Source of the DNA: Clostridia bacterium
GTDB lineage: Bacteria; Bacillota; Clostridia; Oscillospirales; CAG-272
Reading direction: 5' to 3'
NCBI GenBank assembly: GCA_017416185.1
Contig: JAFQDF010000015.1
Coordinates: forward strand, 30,400 to 94,399
Length of the DNA: 64,000 bases
Under the pieces are notes generated by a model. The model did no database searches. It was not told where the DNA came from and saw only the letters and a program-made list of their open reading frames with translations. This document shows, in pieces, positions 34,564 to 43,210 of this stretch. A program made the position numbers and the translations under genes. Within the stretch, counting starts at the first letter, position 1; each line of letters starts with the position of its first letter.

Positions 34564-35010
34564 TTATTTTTCAAGTGCCATAAACATATCGACTCTGGTC
34601 TTATGTCTTCCGCCCTCAAAGGGAGCATCAAGGAATGCATCCACTATCTGAAGTGCCACACCCTTGCCCAGCACTCTTGCACCGAAGCAGAGTACGTTTG
34701 CGTCATTGTGACGTCTGGTCATCTCTGCAGAGAAGGTGTCACAGCATACAGCTGCACGGATACCCTTGTGCTTGTTTGCCGCCATTGACATACCGATACC
34801 TGTTCCGCAGATAAGTATGCCAAGCTCAGCCTTGCCCTCCTGTATGTCAACGCATACCTTGTGAGCGTATTCGGGATAGTGTACCGATTCGGTGGAATAT
34901 GTACCGTGGTCGGTATACTTGATTCCTCTTTCCTCAAGATGCTTGATAACGTCAAGCTTAAGCTCGTACGCCGCCTGATCGCAGGCAATGGCAATTATTC
35001 TTTCACTCAT
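34564..35010 (-). CDS. rpiB: Ribose-5-phosphate isomerase B
   Basis: 148 residues. The ACDQAAYELK start and the ICGTGIGMSMAANKHKGIRAAVC stretch, with its active-site Cys, are the RpiB signatures. It interconverts ribulose- and ribose-5-phosphate in the non-oxidative pentose phosphate pathway, and some members accept related sugar phosphates. RBS AAAGGA within the end of tsaB, which it overlaps by 8 bases. Confidence 0.95.
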   Translation of the reverse strand: MSERIIAIACDQAAYELKLDVIKHLEERGIKYTDHGTYSTESVHYPEYAHKVCVDIQEGKAELGILICGTGIGMSMAANKHKGIRAAVCCDTFSAEMTRRHNDANVLCFGARVLGKGVALQIVDAFLDAPFEGGRHKTRVDMFMALEK

Positions 35011-35695
35011 TGTTTTTTATCCTTTCCAGTCTTTCACGCTCGGCCTGGGATGCTCTGAGATATATGGGCATAACAGAGGTGTCGGTGAAGATGTTTTTGT
35101 TTTCGTTATAGCTTTTTATACCCTCAAGCGCAACGCTGACAGCACTCTGCAGACGCAATCTGACGGGGGTATTCATAATGTTCGGCAGGTCGATAAGCTT
35201 TTTTGCAAGCTCGTAGCCGTCACCTGTAAAATAGATGGGACATTCATATGCTGCGAGCATTTCTTTGAGCTCTTCGCAGGGAATAAGCATATCATCGGTT
35301 ATTCTTATACCGTCCTTGAATATGGCTGTATATACCTGATTTCTTCTCGCATCCATTACAGGACAAACTATACCGCCGAAGCCCTCAAGGTTACGGGCAA
35401 GAGTATCCATAGAGGAAAGTGCCGCGATCGGCTTACCCTTGCCGAAGCAGAGCCCCTTTATCAGGGAAATACCTATACGTACTCCCGTAAAGGAGCCGGG
35501 ACCTGCCGATATTGCAAAAAGGTCAACGTCCCCCGGGGTAACCCCTGCCGCCTGCATAACCGCCTGTGCCATAGGGAGCATAGTTTCGCTATGGGTGTGT
35601 CCCGTATTCTGTGTGTATTCTGCAATAACCTTACCGTCCCGCAGCAGAGCAGCCGAGGCAGCCTTTGCCGTGGAATCTATTGCTAACGTGATCAT
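35003..35695 (-). CDS. tsaB: TsaB, tRNA N6-threonylcarbamoyladenosine pathway protein
   Basis: 230 residues of the YeaZ/TsaB family. The N-terminal ASKHA fold has LAIDSTAKAASAAL, and the ISAGPGSFTGVRIG motif near residue 65 is diagnostic. With TsaD and TsaE it puts threonylcarbamoyl on A37 of ANN-decoding tRNAs. tsaE precedes it with a 4-base overlap; tsaD is not in the window. Confidence 0.95.
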   Translation of the reverse strand: MITLAIDSTAKAASAALLRDGKVIAEYTQNTGHTHSETMLPMAQAVMQAAGVTPGDVDLFAISAGPGSFTGVRIGISLIKGLCFGKGKPIAALSSMDTLARNLEGFGGIVCPVMDARRNQVYTAIFKDGIRITDDMLIPCEELKEMLAAYECPIYFTGDGYELAKKLIDLPNIMNTPVRLRLQSAVSVALEGIKSYNENKNIFTDTSVMPIYLRASQAERERLERIKNNE

Positions 35696-36120
35696 CTGAT
35701 CTCCTCAATAGTTATCTCTCTGGTGTTTTCGTCTTTTCTTCTGATAGTGACCTTATAGTATTCCTCGGGAAGGGCGAATTCTATATTCTCAGACCATTCG
35801 CAGACAATGATACAGTCCTCATAGTCATAGAAGCCTATAGAATAAAGGTCCTCGTCATCGGTAATACGGTACATATCAAAGTGACACAACCGTACTCCGT
35901 CGCCGTAATACTCGTTTACTATGGCATAGGTGGGACTGCTTACAGGCTCACCGGGGCATAGAACTGACCCCAGGCCTCTTGTAAAAGCGGTCTTGCCGGC
36001 GCCCAGGTCTCCGTACATAGCCACAAAATCGCCCTTTGTGAGCTTTTTGGCAAGCTCACGGGCTATCTCCTCTGTCTCGTCGGGAGAGGTGGATATATAA
36101 GTATTAATAAGTGAACTCAA
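35692..36120 (-). CDS. tsaE: TsaE, ATPase of the threonylcarbamoyl-adenosine pathway
   Basis: 142 residues from a TTG start (GAGGA about 6 bases upstream). Walker A GDLGAGKTAFTRGL near residue 39 and SSPTYAIVNEY follow the family pattern. It is the ATPase that drives the TsaBDE cycle. It overlaps the lipoprotein gene by 17 bases and tsaB by 4. A TTG start is less certain than the rest. Confidence 0.93.
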   Translation of the reverse strand: MSSLINTYISTSPDETEEIARELAKKLTKGDFVAMYGDLGAGKTAFTRGLGSVLCPGEPVSSPTYAIVNEYYGDGVRLCHFDMYRITDDEDLYSIGFYDYEDCIIVCEWSENIEFALPEEYYKVTIRRKDENTREITIEEIR

Positions 36121-37045
36121 GGCTGTCCTCGTACTTGCTTACGCTGTCGCCGTAGCGTACGGTGTAGGTCTTGCCGTCAACTTCCTTTGTGGCACTGTCA
36201 CCTGTAACGGTAAAGCCTGCCTCGGTAAGCTTCTTCTTATAAGCCTCAAGGTCGGAAGCAAAGCTCTTACCGCAGGCATAGGATACGGAGAGCTTATTTC
36301 CCTTTACGTACCAGCCGTAAAGTGTGGAGTCTGATACTGAAAAGGCAGGGAATACCTTGGACACTGCCTCGGGATATTCAACGGGCTTAGACTTGAAGAT
36401 GTCTACTGATACGCAGAACTCGCCGTCGATCTCCTCGGTATAGAGGTTGAGGATCTGCTCGCCGTTGCCCCAGAAGCCGACGATCTTGTCGCTTTCAACG
36501 TAGCCCTCGGCTTTCAGCTTTTCGAGCCAGTCCTCATAATCCTTTTCGGTGGAATCAAAGCTGAGGTACCATTCCTCGGCAGATTCACCGTCAGCATACT
36601 GTGTGGGGTACATTTCTTTATAATCCTCAAAGGCGGGAACGTCCTTGGGGAGACTGTCGGTAGGCCAGAGACCCTTTTCGCTGCCGCCGTCACTGATGAC
36701 TATTGCAGGCGTGGTCTCGTCTGCGGTGTTCTGTACAGGGGTGTCGGGGTCTTCAGCACCTGAGCTTCCCTCTGTATCGCCGTTACCGTCGGTAGCGGGG
36801 CCTGTCTCGTCGTCGGTATGTACTTCGCTGGGATCGTAGCCCTCGATTCCCTCAACAACGTAGCCGTCGGACTTGCCGTCTCCGTCAATGTCTATAGTCT
36901 CACGGGGCTTGGTCTCCTCAGTTACGGGCATTCCTACGATATCGCCGGAATCCTCACCGGGGGCGGGAGCATTGCTCTTTTTCTTGCAGGCTGTACCTGT
37001 AAGGAGTATGGCACATACGCACATAACAAGTAAAATCTTTTTCAT
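36104..37045 (-). CDS. Lipoprotein of unknown function
   Basis: 313 residues from ATG 37045 (AAGGA upstream; the longer frame to 37066 has no good site). A signal peptide ends at a lipobox LLTGTAC. An acidic, Thr/Asp-rich linker (about 30-110) contains a DIDGDGKSDGY stretch like a calcium loop, followed by a C-terminal globular half. I do not recognise a family. It lies between the ABC-F gene and tsaE, four bases after the former. Confidence 0.65.
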   Translation of the reverse strand: MKKILLVMCVCAILLTGTACKKKSNAPAPGEDSGDIVGMPVTEETKPRETIDIDGDGKSDGYVVEGIEGYDPSEVHTDDETGPATDGNGDTEGSSGAEDPDTPVQNTADETTPAIVISDGGSEKGLWPTDSLPKDVPAFEDYKEMYPTQYADGESAEEWYLSFDSTEKDYEDWLEKLKAEGYVESDKIVGFWGNGEQILNLYTEEIDGEFCVSVDIFKSKPVEYPEAVSKVFPAFSVSDSTLYGWYVKGNKLSVSYACGKSFASDLEAYKKKLTEAGFTVTGDSATKEVDGKTYTVRYGDSVSKYEDSLEFTY

Positions 37046-37049
37046 AATA

Positions 37050-38948
37050 TCACGTTTCCTTTTCATAATTTTCTATGATTTCATATGCTTCAAGGAGCAT
37101 AATTTCATATTCTTCTTTTTTTGCATAAAGCTCTGCCAGCTTTATATGGTCTGTGGCGCACAGCTCAGCCTCTGCGTCACATTCTTCTATTGCCGTCTCA
37201 AGCCTCTCGGCATCCTCAATAGCCTTTTCGTAACGGCGTTTTTGCTTACGCAGTTCCGATTGCTGCTTTTTCTGATTGAGATAATCGGTCTTTGAGGCCG
37301 TCGGTGCTTCAGCCGAAGCTATACCGCCTTCCTTTTCGTATCTCTTACGGAAGCTACAGAAGTCGTCATATCCGCCTTTGTAGTCGTATATGCTACCCTT
37401 AGCTTCAAGATCAAAGCAGAGTATACGGGTAGAGAGCTTTTGTATAAAATATCTGTCGTGTGATACGGCGATTATCGTTCCGTCGAACTGCATAAGAGCT
37501 TCCTCCAGAGCCTCACGGCTGCCTATATCAAGGTGGTTCGTAGGCTCGTCAAGGATAAGCACGTTCATACGGGACAGCATCAGCTTGGCTAATGTCAGCC
37601 TTGCTCTTTCTCCTCCCGACAGGACGGATACAGGCTTTATAACGTCCTCGCCGCGGAACAGAAACAAGGCAAGTGCGTTTCTTACCTCGGTCTGTGTAAG
37701 GTCGGGATAAGCATCCCACAGCTCGTCGAGTACGGTCTTGGAAAGATCAAGATTCTGATTTTCCTGATCGTAATAAGCAAATACGGTATTCAGTCCCCAA
37801 TGCAAGGAACCGCTGTCTGCGGCAAGCTTTTTTGCCAGTATCTTTATAAGCGTGGATTTACCGCAGCCGTTTGGACCGATGATAAAGGCGTGGTCGCGCT
37901 TCATTATCGTAGCAGACAGATCACGGAAGAGAAGGTTGTCGCCGTAAGCCTTTGACAGCTTCTTCAGGGTCAGAACCTCGTTTGCACCCTCGCCTGACTT
38001 ATTAAAGGCGATGCGGATATTCTCCAACGGAGCATCCGGACGGTCCAGCTTTTCCATCTTGTCAAGCTGCTTCTGTCGGCTTTCAGCGGCTATGATGTTT
38101 CTTTCTCGGTTCCAGCGCTTTTGCTGGGCTATGTATTCTTCGATACGCTTGATCTCTTTTTGCTGGTTTTTATAGTGTTTTTCCTCTATCTCACGGTCCT
38201 TCTTTTTCTTCTCGATAAAGGCGGAATAGTTACCGTTATAGAGCTTACCGTGTTTGTTCTCGATATCAAGAGTATGGGTACATACACGGTCAAGGAAATA
38301 TCTGTCGTGGGATATGACAAGCACCGTCTTGGGATAGGAGATAAGAAACTCCTCGAGCCAGTTAAGAGCATCTATATCAAGATGATTCGTAGGCTCGTCC
38401 AGCATAAGGATATCAGGCTCGCTTAAAAGCAGGGAGGCAAGAGCAACACGGGTCTTCTGACCGCCGCTGAGCTCGTACACGGGTCTGCCGTGTTCCTCCT
38501 GAGGAAAACCTAAGCTGACCAATATTCCTCCCGCACGGCTTCTGTATTCATAACCGCCGTCACGTCGGAACGTCTCTTCTGCCGTAGCGTAGCTTTGACT
38601 AAGGGAGCTTTCGCCCCATTCTATACGTCGGCGTAATTCTTCTAATTCCTTTTCTCTCCTGATAAGATCAGGGAAGGCGTTTGTCAGAACCTCGTCGTAT
38701 ATCGACTTGTCTCCGTCGGCACAGGCGTTCTGCTTGAGAACTCCCACCTTCTTCTGACGGTCAACGTGGACGTTGCCCTCCGTCGGAGTATATTCACCTG
38801 TAATAAGCTTGAAAAGTGTGCTTTTTCCCGCACCGTTGACACCGACTATACCCAGCTTGTCTCCATCATTAAGAGAGAAGGATATCTTGTCCAGGATCAC
38901 ATCTGTACCAAAGGCAAGGGAAAGCTTTTCGCAGGATAAACAGATCAT
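37050..38948 (-). CDS. ABC-F family ATPase
   Basis: 632 residues, two ABC domains: Walker A GVNGAGKS near 36 and GPNGCGKS near 360, ABC signature LSGGQKTR and LSGGERAR, and the linker between the domains with IEEYIAQQKRWNRERNII. A C-terminal coiled coil (about 565-632) is like Uup/YdiF-type proteins. ABC-F proteins act on ribosomes (translation rescue or antibiotic protection) and carry no membrane segments. The exact role is unknown. First gene of the minus-strand group that runs to MATE. RBS GAGGA 6 bases before the ATG. Confidence 0.9.
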   Translation of the reverse strand: MICLSCEKLSLAFGTDVILDKISFSLNDGDKLGIVGVNGAGKSTLFKLITGEYTPTEGNVHVDRQKKVGVLKQNACADGDKSIYDEVLTNAFPDLIRREKELEELRRRIEWGESSLSQSYATAEETFRRDGGYEYRSRAGGILVSLGFPQEEHGRPVYELSGGQKTRVALASLLLSEPDILMLDEPTNHLDIDALNWLEEFLISYPKTVLVISHDRYFLDRVCTHTLDIENKHGKLYNGNYSAFIEKKKKDREIEEKHYKNQQKEIKRIEEYIAQQKRWNRERNIIAAESRQKQLDKMEKLDRPDAPLENIRIAFNKSGEGANEVLTLKKLSKAYGDNLLFRDLSATIMKRDHAFIIGPNGCGKSTLIKILAKKLAADSGSLHWGLNTVFAYYDQENQNLDLSKTVLDELWDAYPDLTQTEVRNALALFLFRGEDVIKPVSVLSGGERARLTLAKLMLSRMNVLILDEPTNHLDIGSREALEEALMQFDGTIIAVSHDRYFIQKLSTRILCFDLEAKGSIYDYKGGYDDFCSFRKRYEKEGGIASAEAPTASKTDYLNQKKQQSELRKQKRRYEKAIEDAERLETAIEECDAEAELCATDHIKLAELYAKKEEYEIMLLEAYEIIENYEKET

Positions 38949-39080
38949 AATTCCTCGTTAAAATACAATAATACATTATATTATAGCATTTTTATATTTT
39001 AAAGTCAAGGTTTATGCTTACTAATATACTACCGATAAATACAAAAAGGTCACACGCTTTTGTGAGTTTTTTGGCTTCTG

Positions 39081-39108
39081 TTGACATTTTTCAAAATTTT
39101 ACTATAAT
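39081..39108 (+). promoter_or_regulatory. Consensus promoter of the 27-residue peptide gene
   Basis: TTGACA (39081-39086), 16 bases, TATAAT (39103-39108): both boxes perfect. The predicted start is near 39115. Confidence 0.85.
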
Positions 39109-39116
39109 GTTTTATT

Positions 39117-39131
39117 GAGTCATTATGACTC
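39117..39131. promoter_or_regulatory. Palindrome at the transcription start, operator-like
   Basis: GAGTCATTATGACTC, a perfect 15-base inverted repeat beginning within two or three bases of the predicted start. It could be an operator or a 5' hairpin. Confidence 0.5.
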
Positions 39132-39159
39132 GGAATATTGTACAATTGAGGTATTTACT

Positions 39160-39243
39160 ATGAAAAGGATTTTAGCTTTTTCCAAGTACGGAAGCTACTA
39201 TTACTGTTCATCATGCCTTGAGCTTGTAAAAGCATTTTCATAA
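39160..39243 (+). CDS. 27-residue peptide with CxxC motif (novel small gene candidate)
   Basis: Reads MKRILAFSKYGSYYYCSSCL, then ELVKAFS, stop. GAGGT ends 7 bases before the ATG. A perfect promoter with a palindrome sits upstream, and a strong terminator starts 38 bases after the stop, giving a transcript of about 200 bases. Features: basic start, Tyr-rich middle, Cys16-x2-Cys19. Too short for the usual ORF cut-offs. No family recognised; it could instead be a leader peptide or a small RNA with a chance frame. Confidence 0.6.
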   Translation: MKRILAFSKYGSYYYCSSCLELVKAFS

Positions 39244-39280
39244 AAAGCTATGACTTCAGGAGTGTTACAAAAGCTCCGAC

Positions 39281-39314
39281 AAAAAACGGTTTCCTATGGG
39301 AAACCGTTTTTTAA
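39281..39314 (+). terminator. Terminator of the small peptide gene
   Basis: Perfect 14-base stem (39281-39294 with 39299-39312), TATG loop and T run. Confidence 0.92.
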
Positions 39315-39393
39315 TATATAGGAATTTTCTTTATTCCGTGTGGTTTGAATTACTGCGTAAACGGGCGCAGTATGGGTGCGGCGACTCACCCCT
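39312..39393. repeat. 88-bp repeat, distant copy
   Basis: Nearly the same as the copies at 12142 and 12230: aatatataggaattttct start, ACTGCG/CGCAGT arms, and gtgcggcgactcaccccta end. It runs up to the sigE stop codon at 39392. Confidence 0.8.
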
Positions 39394-40087
39394 ATACCTG
39401 TGCCGAAATATCTCTTTTCAGCTTATCTATTATTCTTTTCTCCAGGCGTGATATGTAGGACTGGGATATACCCATCTGATCCGCCACCTCCTTTTGGGTG
39501 TATTCCTTGCCGCCGTTCAGGGCAAAGCGTCGGGAGATTATCTCACGGTCACGGTTACAGAGAGTGGACACAGCCTCAAGCAGTATCCGTTTTTCCTCCT
39601 CATTTTCGATATTTTTGTACACTATATCCTCATCCTCCCCGAGAATATCGGACAGCAGAAGCTCGTTTCCGTCCCAGTCTGTATTCAGAGGCTCGTCTAT
39701 TGACATTTCGGTGCGCTGATTTGAGCTTTTGCGTATGTACATCAGTATTTCGTTTTCTATGCATCTCGAGGCATAGGTGGCAAGCTTGATGTTCTTGTCC
39801 GGCTTAAAGGTATTTATTGCCTTTATCAGCCCGATAGAGCCTATTGAAATAAGGTCCTCTATGCCTACTCCCGTATTTTCAAACTTTTTTGCGATATAGA
39901 CCACCAGCCTGAGATTATGCTCTACCAGTACAGAGCGTACCGACGGGTCGCTGTCCTTTTCTTCTATCAGCCTTGCCTCCTCCTCTGCCTCCAGGGGCTG
40001 AGGCAGAATATCCGGACCGTTTATGTAATATAATTCCTTGGTGCTTCTGGTAAGCACCTCTATCAGCCTGTTAATAATTTTCAGCAT
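39392..40087 (-). CDS. sigE: Sporulation sigma factor SigE
   Basis: 231 residues from ATG 40087 (AGGAGG 4 bases upstream). A short hydrophobic pro-sequence (residues about 1-18) is followed by [14 protein letters not shown], the position where Bacillus pro-SigE is cut. Region 2 has [19 protein letters not shown] and [19 protein letters not shown]; region 4 has [21 protein letters not shown]. SigE controls the mother cell after septation. The processing protein SpoIIGA is directly upstream. Confidence 0.95.
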   Translation of the reverse strand: MLKIINRLIEVLTRSTKELYYINGPDILPQPLEAEEEARLIEEKDSDPSVRSVLVEHNLRLVVYIAKKFENTGVGIEDLISIGSIGLIKAINTFKPDKNIKLATYASRCIENEILMYIRKSSNQRTEMSIDEPLNTDWDGNELLLSDILGEDEDIVYKNIENEEEKRILLEAVSTLCNRDREIISRRFALNGGKEYTQKEVADQMGISQSYISRLEKRIIDKLKRDISAQV

Positions 40088-40095
40088 ATTTCCTC

Positions 40096-40968
40096 CTATA
40101 AAACAGACGTTGGTACTATTGATTGGGTATCGGCATAGTCTGTGCTTTCGCTGTCGCAGACCACGCACAGCCTTTTGATTTCGCCGTTTATTCTTATTTC
40201 GTCCGGGATTATTCCGGCCTTTAATCCCGAACCGCCCACGCTGTGCATAGGAACAAGTCTTATTTTTTTTGACATCTGCGGGTCGGCGTATTCAAGGATG
40301 CCCAGCTTCATATCACGGAAAAGCGGAAGCAGGCCTATGGGCAGGATAGGCTCTATTACCGAAAAAGGACATATAAGACAGGGTAGGGAGCCCGAGGGTT
40401 CGCAAAGTAGATTCCCGCTGTCACATAAGCCTGTAAGGGTGATATCCTTATGACCGATACGTATGTAGACCTTTGCCGTTTTCCGTGATTTCATTCTTGA
40501 GCTGACAGCGGAGCAGATATATGAGAATATTACAGAGACTGCCGCAATAGCTATGAGAGTCAGGGGAGGAATATCCGAGGACAGTGTTTCGGGATCGCCG
40601 TTTATTATTATTCCCCGGCCGCTTAGTCCTTTGTTTATAAGGTTATATATGCCGGTCATAACACCTCCCATAAGAAAGCTTATACCATAGAAGCAGAGAG
40701 TGTTGCGTATAAGAGACAGTATCGATACCGCACCGAAGGCAATATAACACATAAGCAGGGCGACAGAAGCATTTATCAGTGCGCAAAGCAATCCGTTACC
40801 CGACATAACAAGGGAAACAACTCCGTATAAGGCACCCAATGCCGCTGCCAGCACCAAAGGAATAAAATGATCGCTGTGATGCAGCAGGCGGCTTGCTATG
40901 TATAAAGCAAGAAAGTCCATACTGAAATTGACTATAAAAAGTATATCCGCATAAATTATCTGTTCCAC
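40096..40968 (-). CDS. spoIIGA: SpoIIGA, membrane aspartic protease for pro-SigE
   Basis: 290 residues from GTG 40968 (AAGGAGG 5 bases upstream; longer frames lack a ribosome binding site). Five or so membrane helices in the first 150 residues, then a cytoplasmic part with LCDSGNLL, the DSGN active-site motif of the aspartic-protease type. It cleaves the pro-sequence of SigE on receipt of a forespore signal. It lies 8 bases before sigE, the standard operon. Confidence 0.93.
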   Translation of the reverse strand: MEQIIYADILFIVNFSMDFLALYIASRLLHHSDHFIPLVLAAALGALYGVVSLVMSGNGLLCALINASVALLMCYIAFGAVSILSLIRNTLCFYGISFLMGGVMTGIYNLINKGLSGRGIIINGDPETLSSDIPPLTLIAIAAVSVIFSYICSAVSSRMKSRKTAKVYIRIGHKDITLTGLCDSGNLLCEPSGSLPCLICPFSVIEPILPIGLLPLFRDMKLGILEYADPQMSKKIRLVPMHSVGGSGLKAGIIPDEIRINGEIKRLCVVCDSESTDYADTQSIVPTSVL

Positions 40969-41090
40969 GATTTCCTCCTTGATGGCATAATTATAGCCTG
41001 TGACCGATAAAAAAGATGTCAAAAGAGGGGATAGATATTGCAATTTTTATTAATTGATGTTAAAATATATGCTGAAAGGATGTGTATACA

Positions 41091-41573
41091 ATGGCAATTT
41101 TAAATATAATAACAGAAGAAGATCCTTTGCTTCGTAAAAAGAGCAGAGAGGTAACCGAGATAACTCCCCGTATCATAGCTCTGCTTGACGATATGCGTGA
41201 TACCCTTCATAAGGCGCAGGGTGCAGGTCTTGCGGGTGTGCAGGTGGGAGTATTGCGACGTATTGCCCTGGTTGAATATGAGGAGGGAAATACCATAGAG
41301 CTTATAAACCCTGAGATAATCGAGGTTAACGGAGAGCAGACAGGGCTTGAGGGCTGTCTGTCCCTGCCCGGCAAATGGGGTGTTGTGACCCGTCCCGAAA
41401 CGGTGACCGTGCGTGCAATGAACCGTAACGGTGAGATAGTTACCCATACCGCCTCGGGGCTTGGAGCGAGAGCCTTCTGCCACGAGATAGAGCATATGGA
41501 CGGTATCATATATACCGACCGGGCAGAGCGTATGCTTACTCCGGATGAGATTGAGGAGATGTTTGAAGAATGA
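41091..41573 (+). CDS. def: Peptide deformylase
   Basis: 160 residues from ATG 41091, 10 bases after AAGGA; GTG 41082 is too close to it. The three motifs are GAGLAGVQVG (44-53, usually GxGLAAPQ), EGCLS (Cys89) and HEIEH (His131, Glu132, His135), which gives the metal ligands Cys89, His131 and His135. It removes the formyl group of new proteins. fmt follows with a 4-base overlap, the usual pair. Motif 1 varies (Ala to Gly, Pro to Val), but the catalytic residues are intact. Confidence 0.93.
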   Translation: MAILNIITEEDPLLRKKSREVTEITPRIIALLDDMRDTLHKAQGAGLAGVQVGVLRRIALVEYEEGNTIELINPEIIEVNGEQTGLEGCLSLPGKWGVVTRPETVTVRAMNRNGEIVTHTASGLGARAFCHEIEHMDGIIYTDRAERMLTPDEIEEMFEE

Positions 41574-42511
41574 AGGTAATATTTATGGGCACCCCCGACC
41601 TTGCCAAGGTGGTACTGGAAGCCCTGATAAATTCGGATAACGAGGTTCAGGCTGTAGTCACACAGCCTGATAAGCCCAAAGGACGAGGTTATGAGCTGAC
41701 CCCTCCTCCTGTAAAGGTTTGCGCACTTGAACACGGAATAGAGGTCTATCAGCCCACAACTCTCAAAAACGGTGAAATGCAGCCGATCATAGATCAGTAT
41801 AAGCCTGACGCTATTATCGTAGTGGCATACGGTAAGATATTGCCGCCATATGTTCTTGAATTCGGAGGTTACGGTTGTATCAATGTTCATGGTTCTTTGC
41901 TCCCCGAGTACAGAGGAGCTGCCCCTATTCAGAGAGCCATCATTGACGGTAAGACCAAGACGGGCATCACCATCATGAAGATGGATGACGGTATTGACAC
42001 GGGTGACATGCTGACAAAGGCGGAGGTAGAAATAAAGCCCGAGGATAACTTTGAAACTATGCACGATAAGTTAGCCGAAGCAGGCGGCAAGCTCCTTGTT
42101 GAGACTCTCGAAATGCTTGAAAAGGGTGAGATCACCCCCGAAAAGCAGGATAACAGTCTTTCAAATTATGCAAAAAAGATAGAAAAATCCGACTGTCTGC
42201 TTGATTTTTCCGAGGATGCATACAGCATCTGGTGCAGGATAAGAGGGCTTTCTCCCATACCTCTTGCCTTTGCATATCTCAACGGTAAAATGGTTAAATT
42301 TATTAGTGCCGAATACTCTGAAAAAGATCATAACGGGGCAGAGGGAGAGGTAGTTTCCCTTGAGGGCGGCAAGATAGAGATCGCATGCGGTAAGGGAAGT
42401 ATTCTTCTGACCCGACTTCTGCCTGAGGGTAAGGGAAGAATGGATTCCCTTGGCTTTATCAACGGAAGAAGAGTGTCAGTCGGTGATATTTTTAAAAGTA
42501 CAAAGGAGTAA
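41570..42511 (+). CDS. fmt: Methionyl-tRNA formyltransferase
   Basis: 313 residues. Formyltransferase N-domain with VMGTP-like start (FMGTPDLAKVVLEAL) and the active-site stretch INVHGSLLPEYRGAAPIQRAI, then the GIDTGDML loop and a C-terminal OB-like domain for tRNA binding. It formylates the initiator Met-tRNA. Overlaps def by 4 bases. Confidence 0.96.
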   Translation: MKVIFMGTPDLAKVVLEALINSDNEVQAVVTQPDKPKGRGYELTPPPVKVCALEHGIEVYQPTTLKNGEMQPIIDQYKPDAIIVVAYGKILPPYVLEFGGYGCINVHGSLLPEYRGAAPIQRAIIDGKTKTGITIMKMDDGIDTGDMLTKAEVEIKPEDNFETMHDKLAEAGGKLLVETLEMLEKGEITPEKQDNSLSNYAKKIEKSDCLLDFSEDAYSIWCRIRGLSPIPLAFAYLNGKMVKFISAEYSEKDHNGAEGEVVSLEGGKIEIACGKGSILLTRLLPEGKGRMDSLGFINGRRVSVGDIFKSTKE

Positions 42512-42517
42512 AATATT

Positions 42518-43210
42518 ATGCCTTTTTATTATATGGATTACTGGTACGTCATATTTGTAATACCCCCGATGCTTCTTGCGATATGGGCATCATTTAATGT
42601 TAATTCCACCTTTAAAAAGTATTCCAAGGTAACCAACCGCTACGGCCTGACAGGGGCAGAAGCGGCGAGAAAGATCCTTGACAAAAACGGACTCTACAAC
42701 GTCCGTGTTGAGCGTGTGGCAGGTAATCTCACCGACCACTTTGACCCAAAATCCAACGTCATACGTCTTTCTGAATCCGTACACGACAGCAACTCTGTTG
42801 CAGCAGTCGGTGTAGCCGCCCACGAGGCAGGTCACGCTGTGCAGTATGCCGAGGACTATACTCCAATGAAGATAAGAGGCAGTCTTGTGGGAGTAGCGAA
42901 TATCGGTTCAAGCGCAGGCATATATCTTGCAATTTTCGGTATTATACTGACTATGCCTCTTCTCAGCTATATCGGTATAGGTCTTTTCTGTGCGGTGGTG
43001 GCCTTTCAGCTTGTGACCCTCCCCGTTGAGTTTAATGCCAGCAGCAGAGCGCTTGTTGCACTTGAGCAGGGATATCTCTCGGAGGAGGAGATGAAGGGTA
43101 CAAGAAAGGTTCTGCGTGCAGCAGCTCTTACCTATGTTGCGGCTTTGCTTTCCGCCATCGGTAACCTCCTCAGACTTATAATGCTTGTAAACGGCAGGAA
43201 CAGAGATTGA
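42518..43210 (+). CDS. yugP: YugP-type zinc membrane metallopeptidase
   Basis: 230 residues with an N-terminal membrane helix, the AHEAGHAVQY motif (His102, Glu103, His106) and two or three more C-terminal membrane helices. Length and the SNSVAAVGVAAHEAGH stretch match YugP/DUF-type neutral zinc metallopeptidases. The substrate is unknown; these genes often sit in def-fmt-rsmB groups in Firmicutes, as here. Overlaps rsmB by 4 bases. Confidence 0.9.
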   Translation: MPFYYMDYWYVIFVIPPMLLAIWASFNVNSTFKKYSKVTNRYGLTGAEAARKILDKNGLYNVRVERVAGNLTDHFDPKSNVIRLSESVHDSNSVAAVGVAAHEAGHAVQYAEDYTPMKIRGSLVGVANIGSSAGIYLAIFGIILTMPLLSYIGIGLFCAVVAFQLVTLPVEFNASSRALVALEQGYLSEEEMKGTRKVLRAAALTYVAALLSAIGNLLRLIMLVNGRNRD

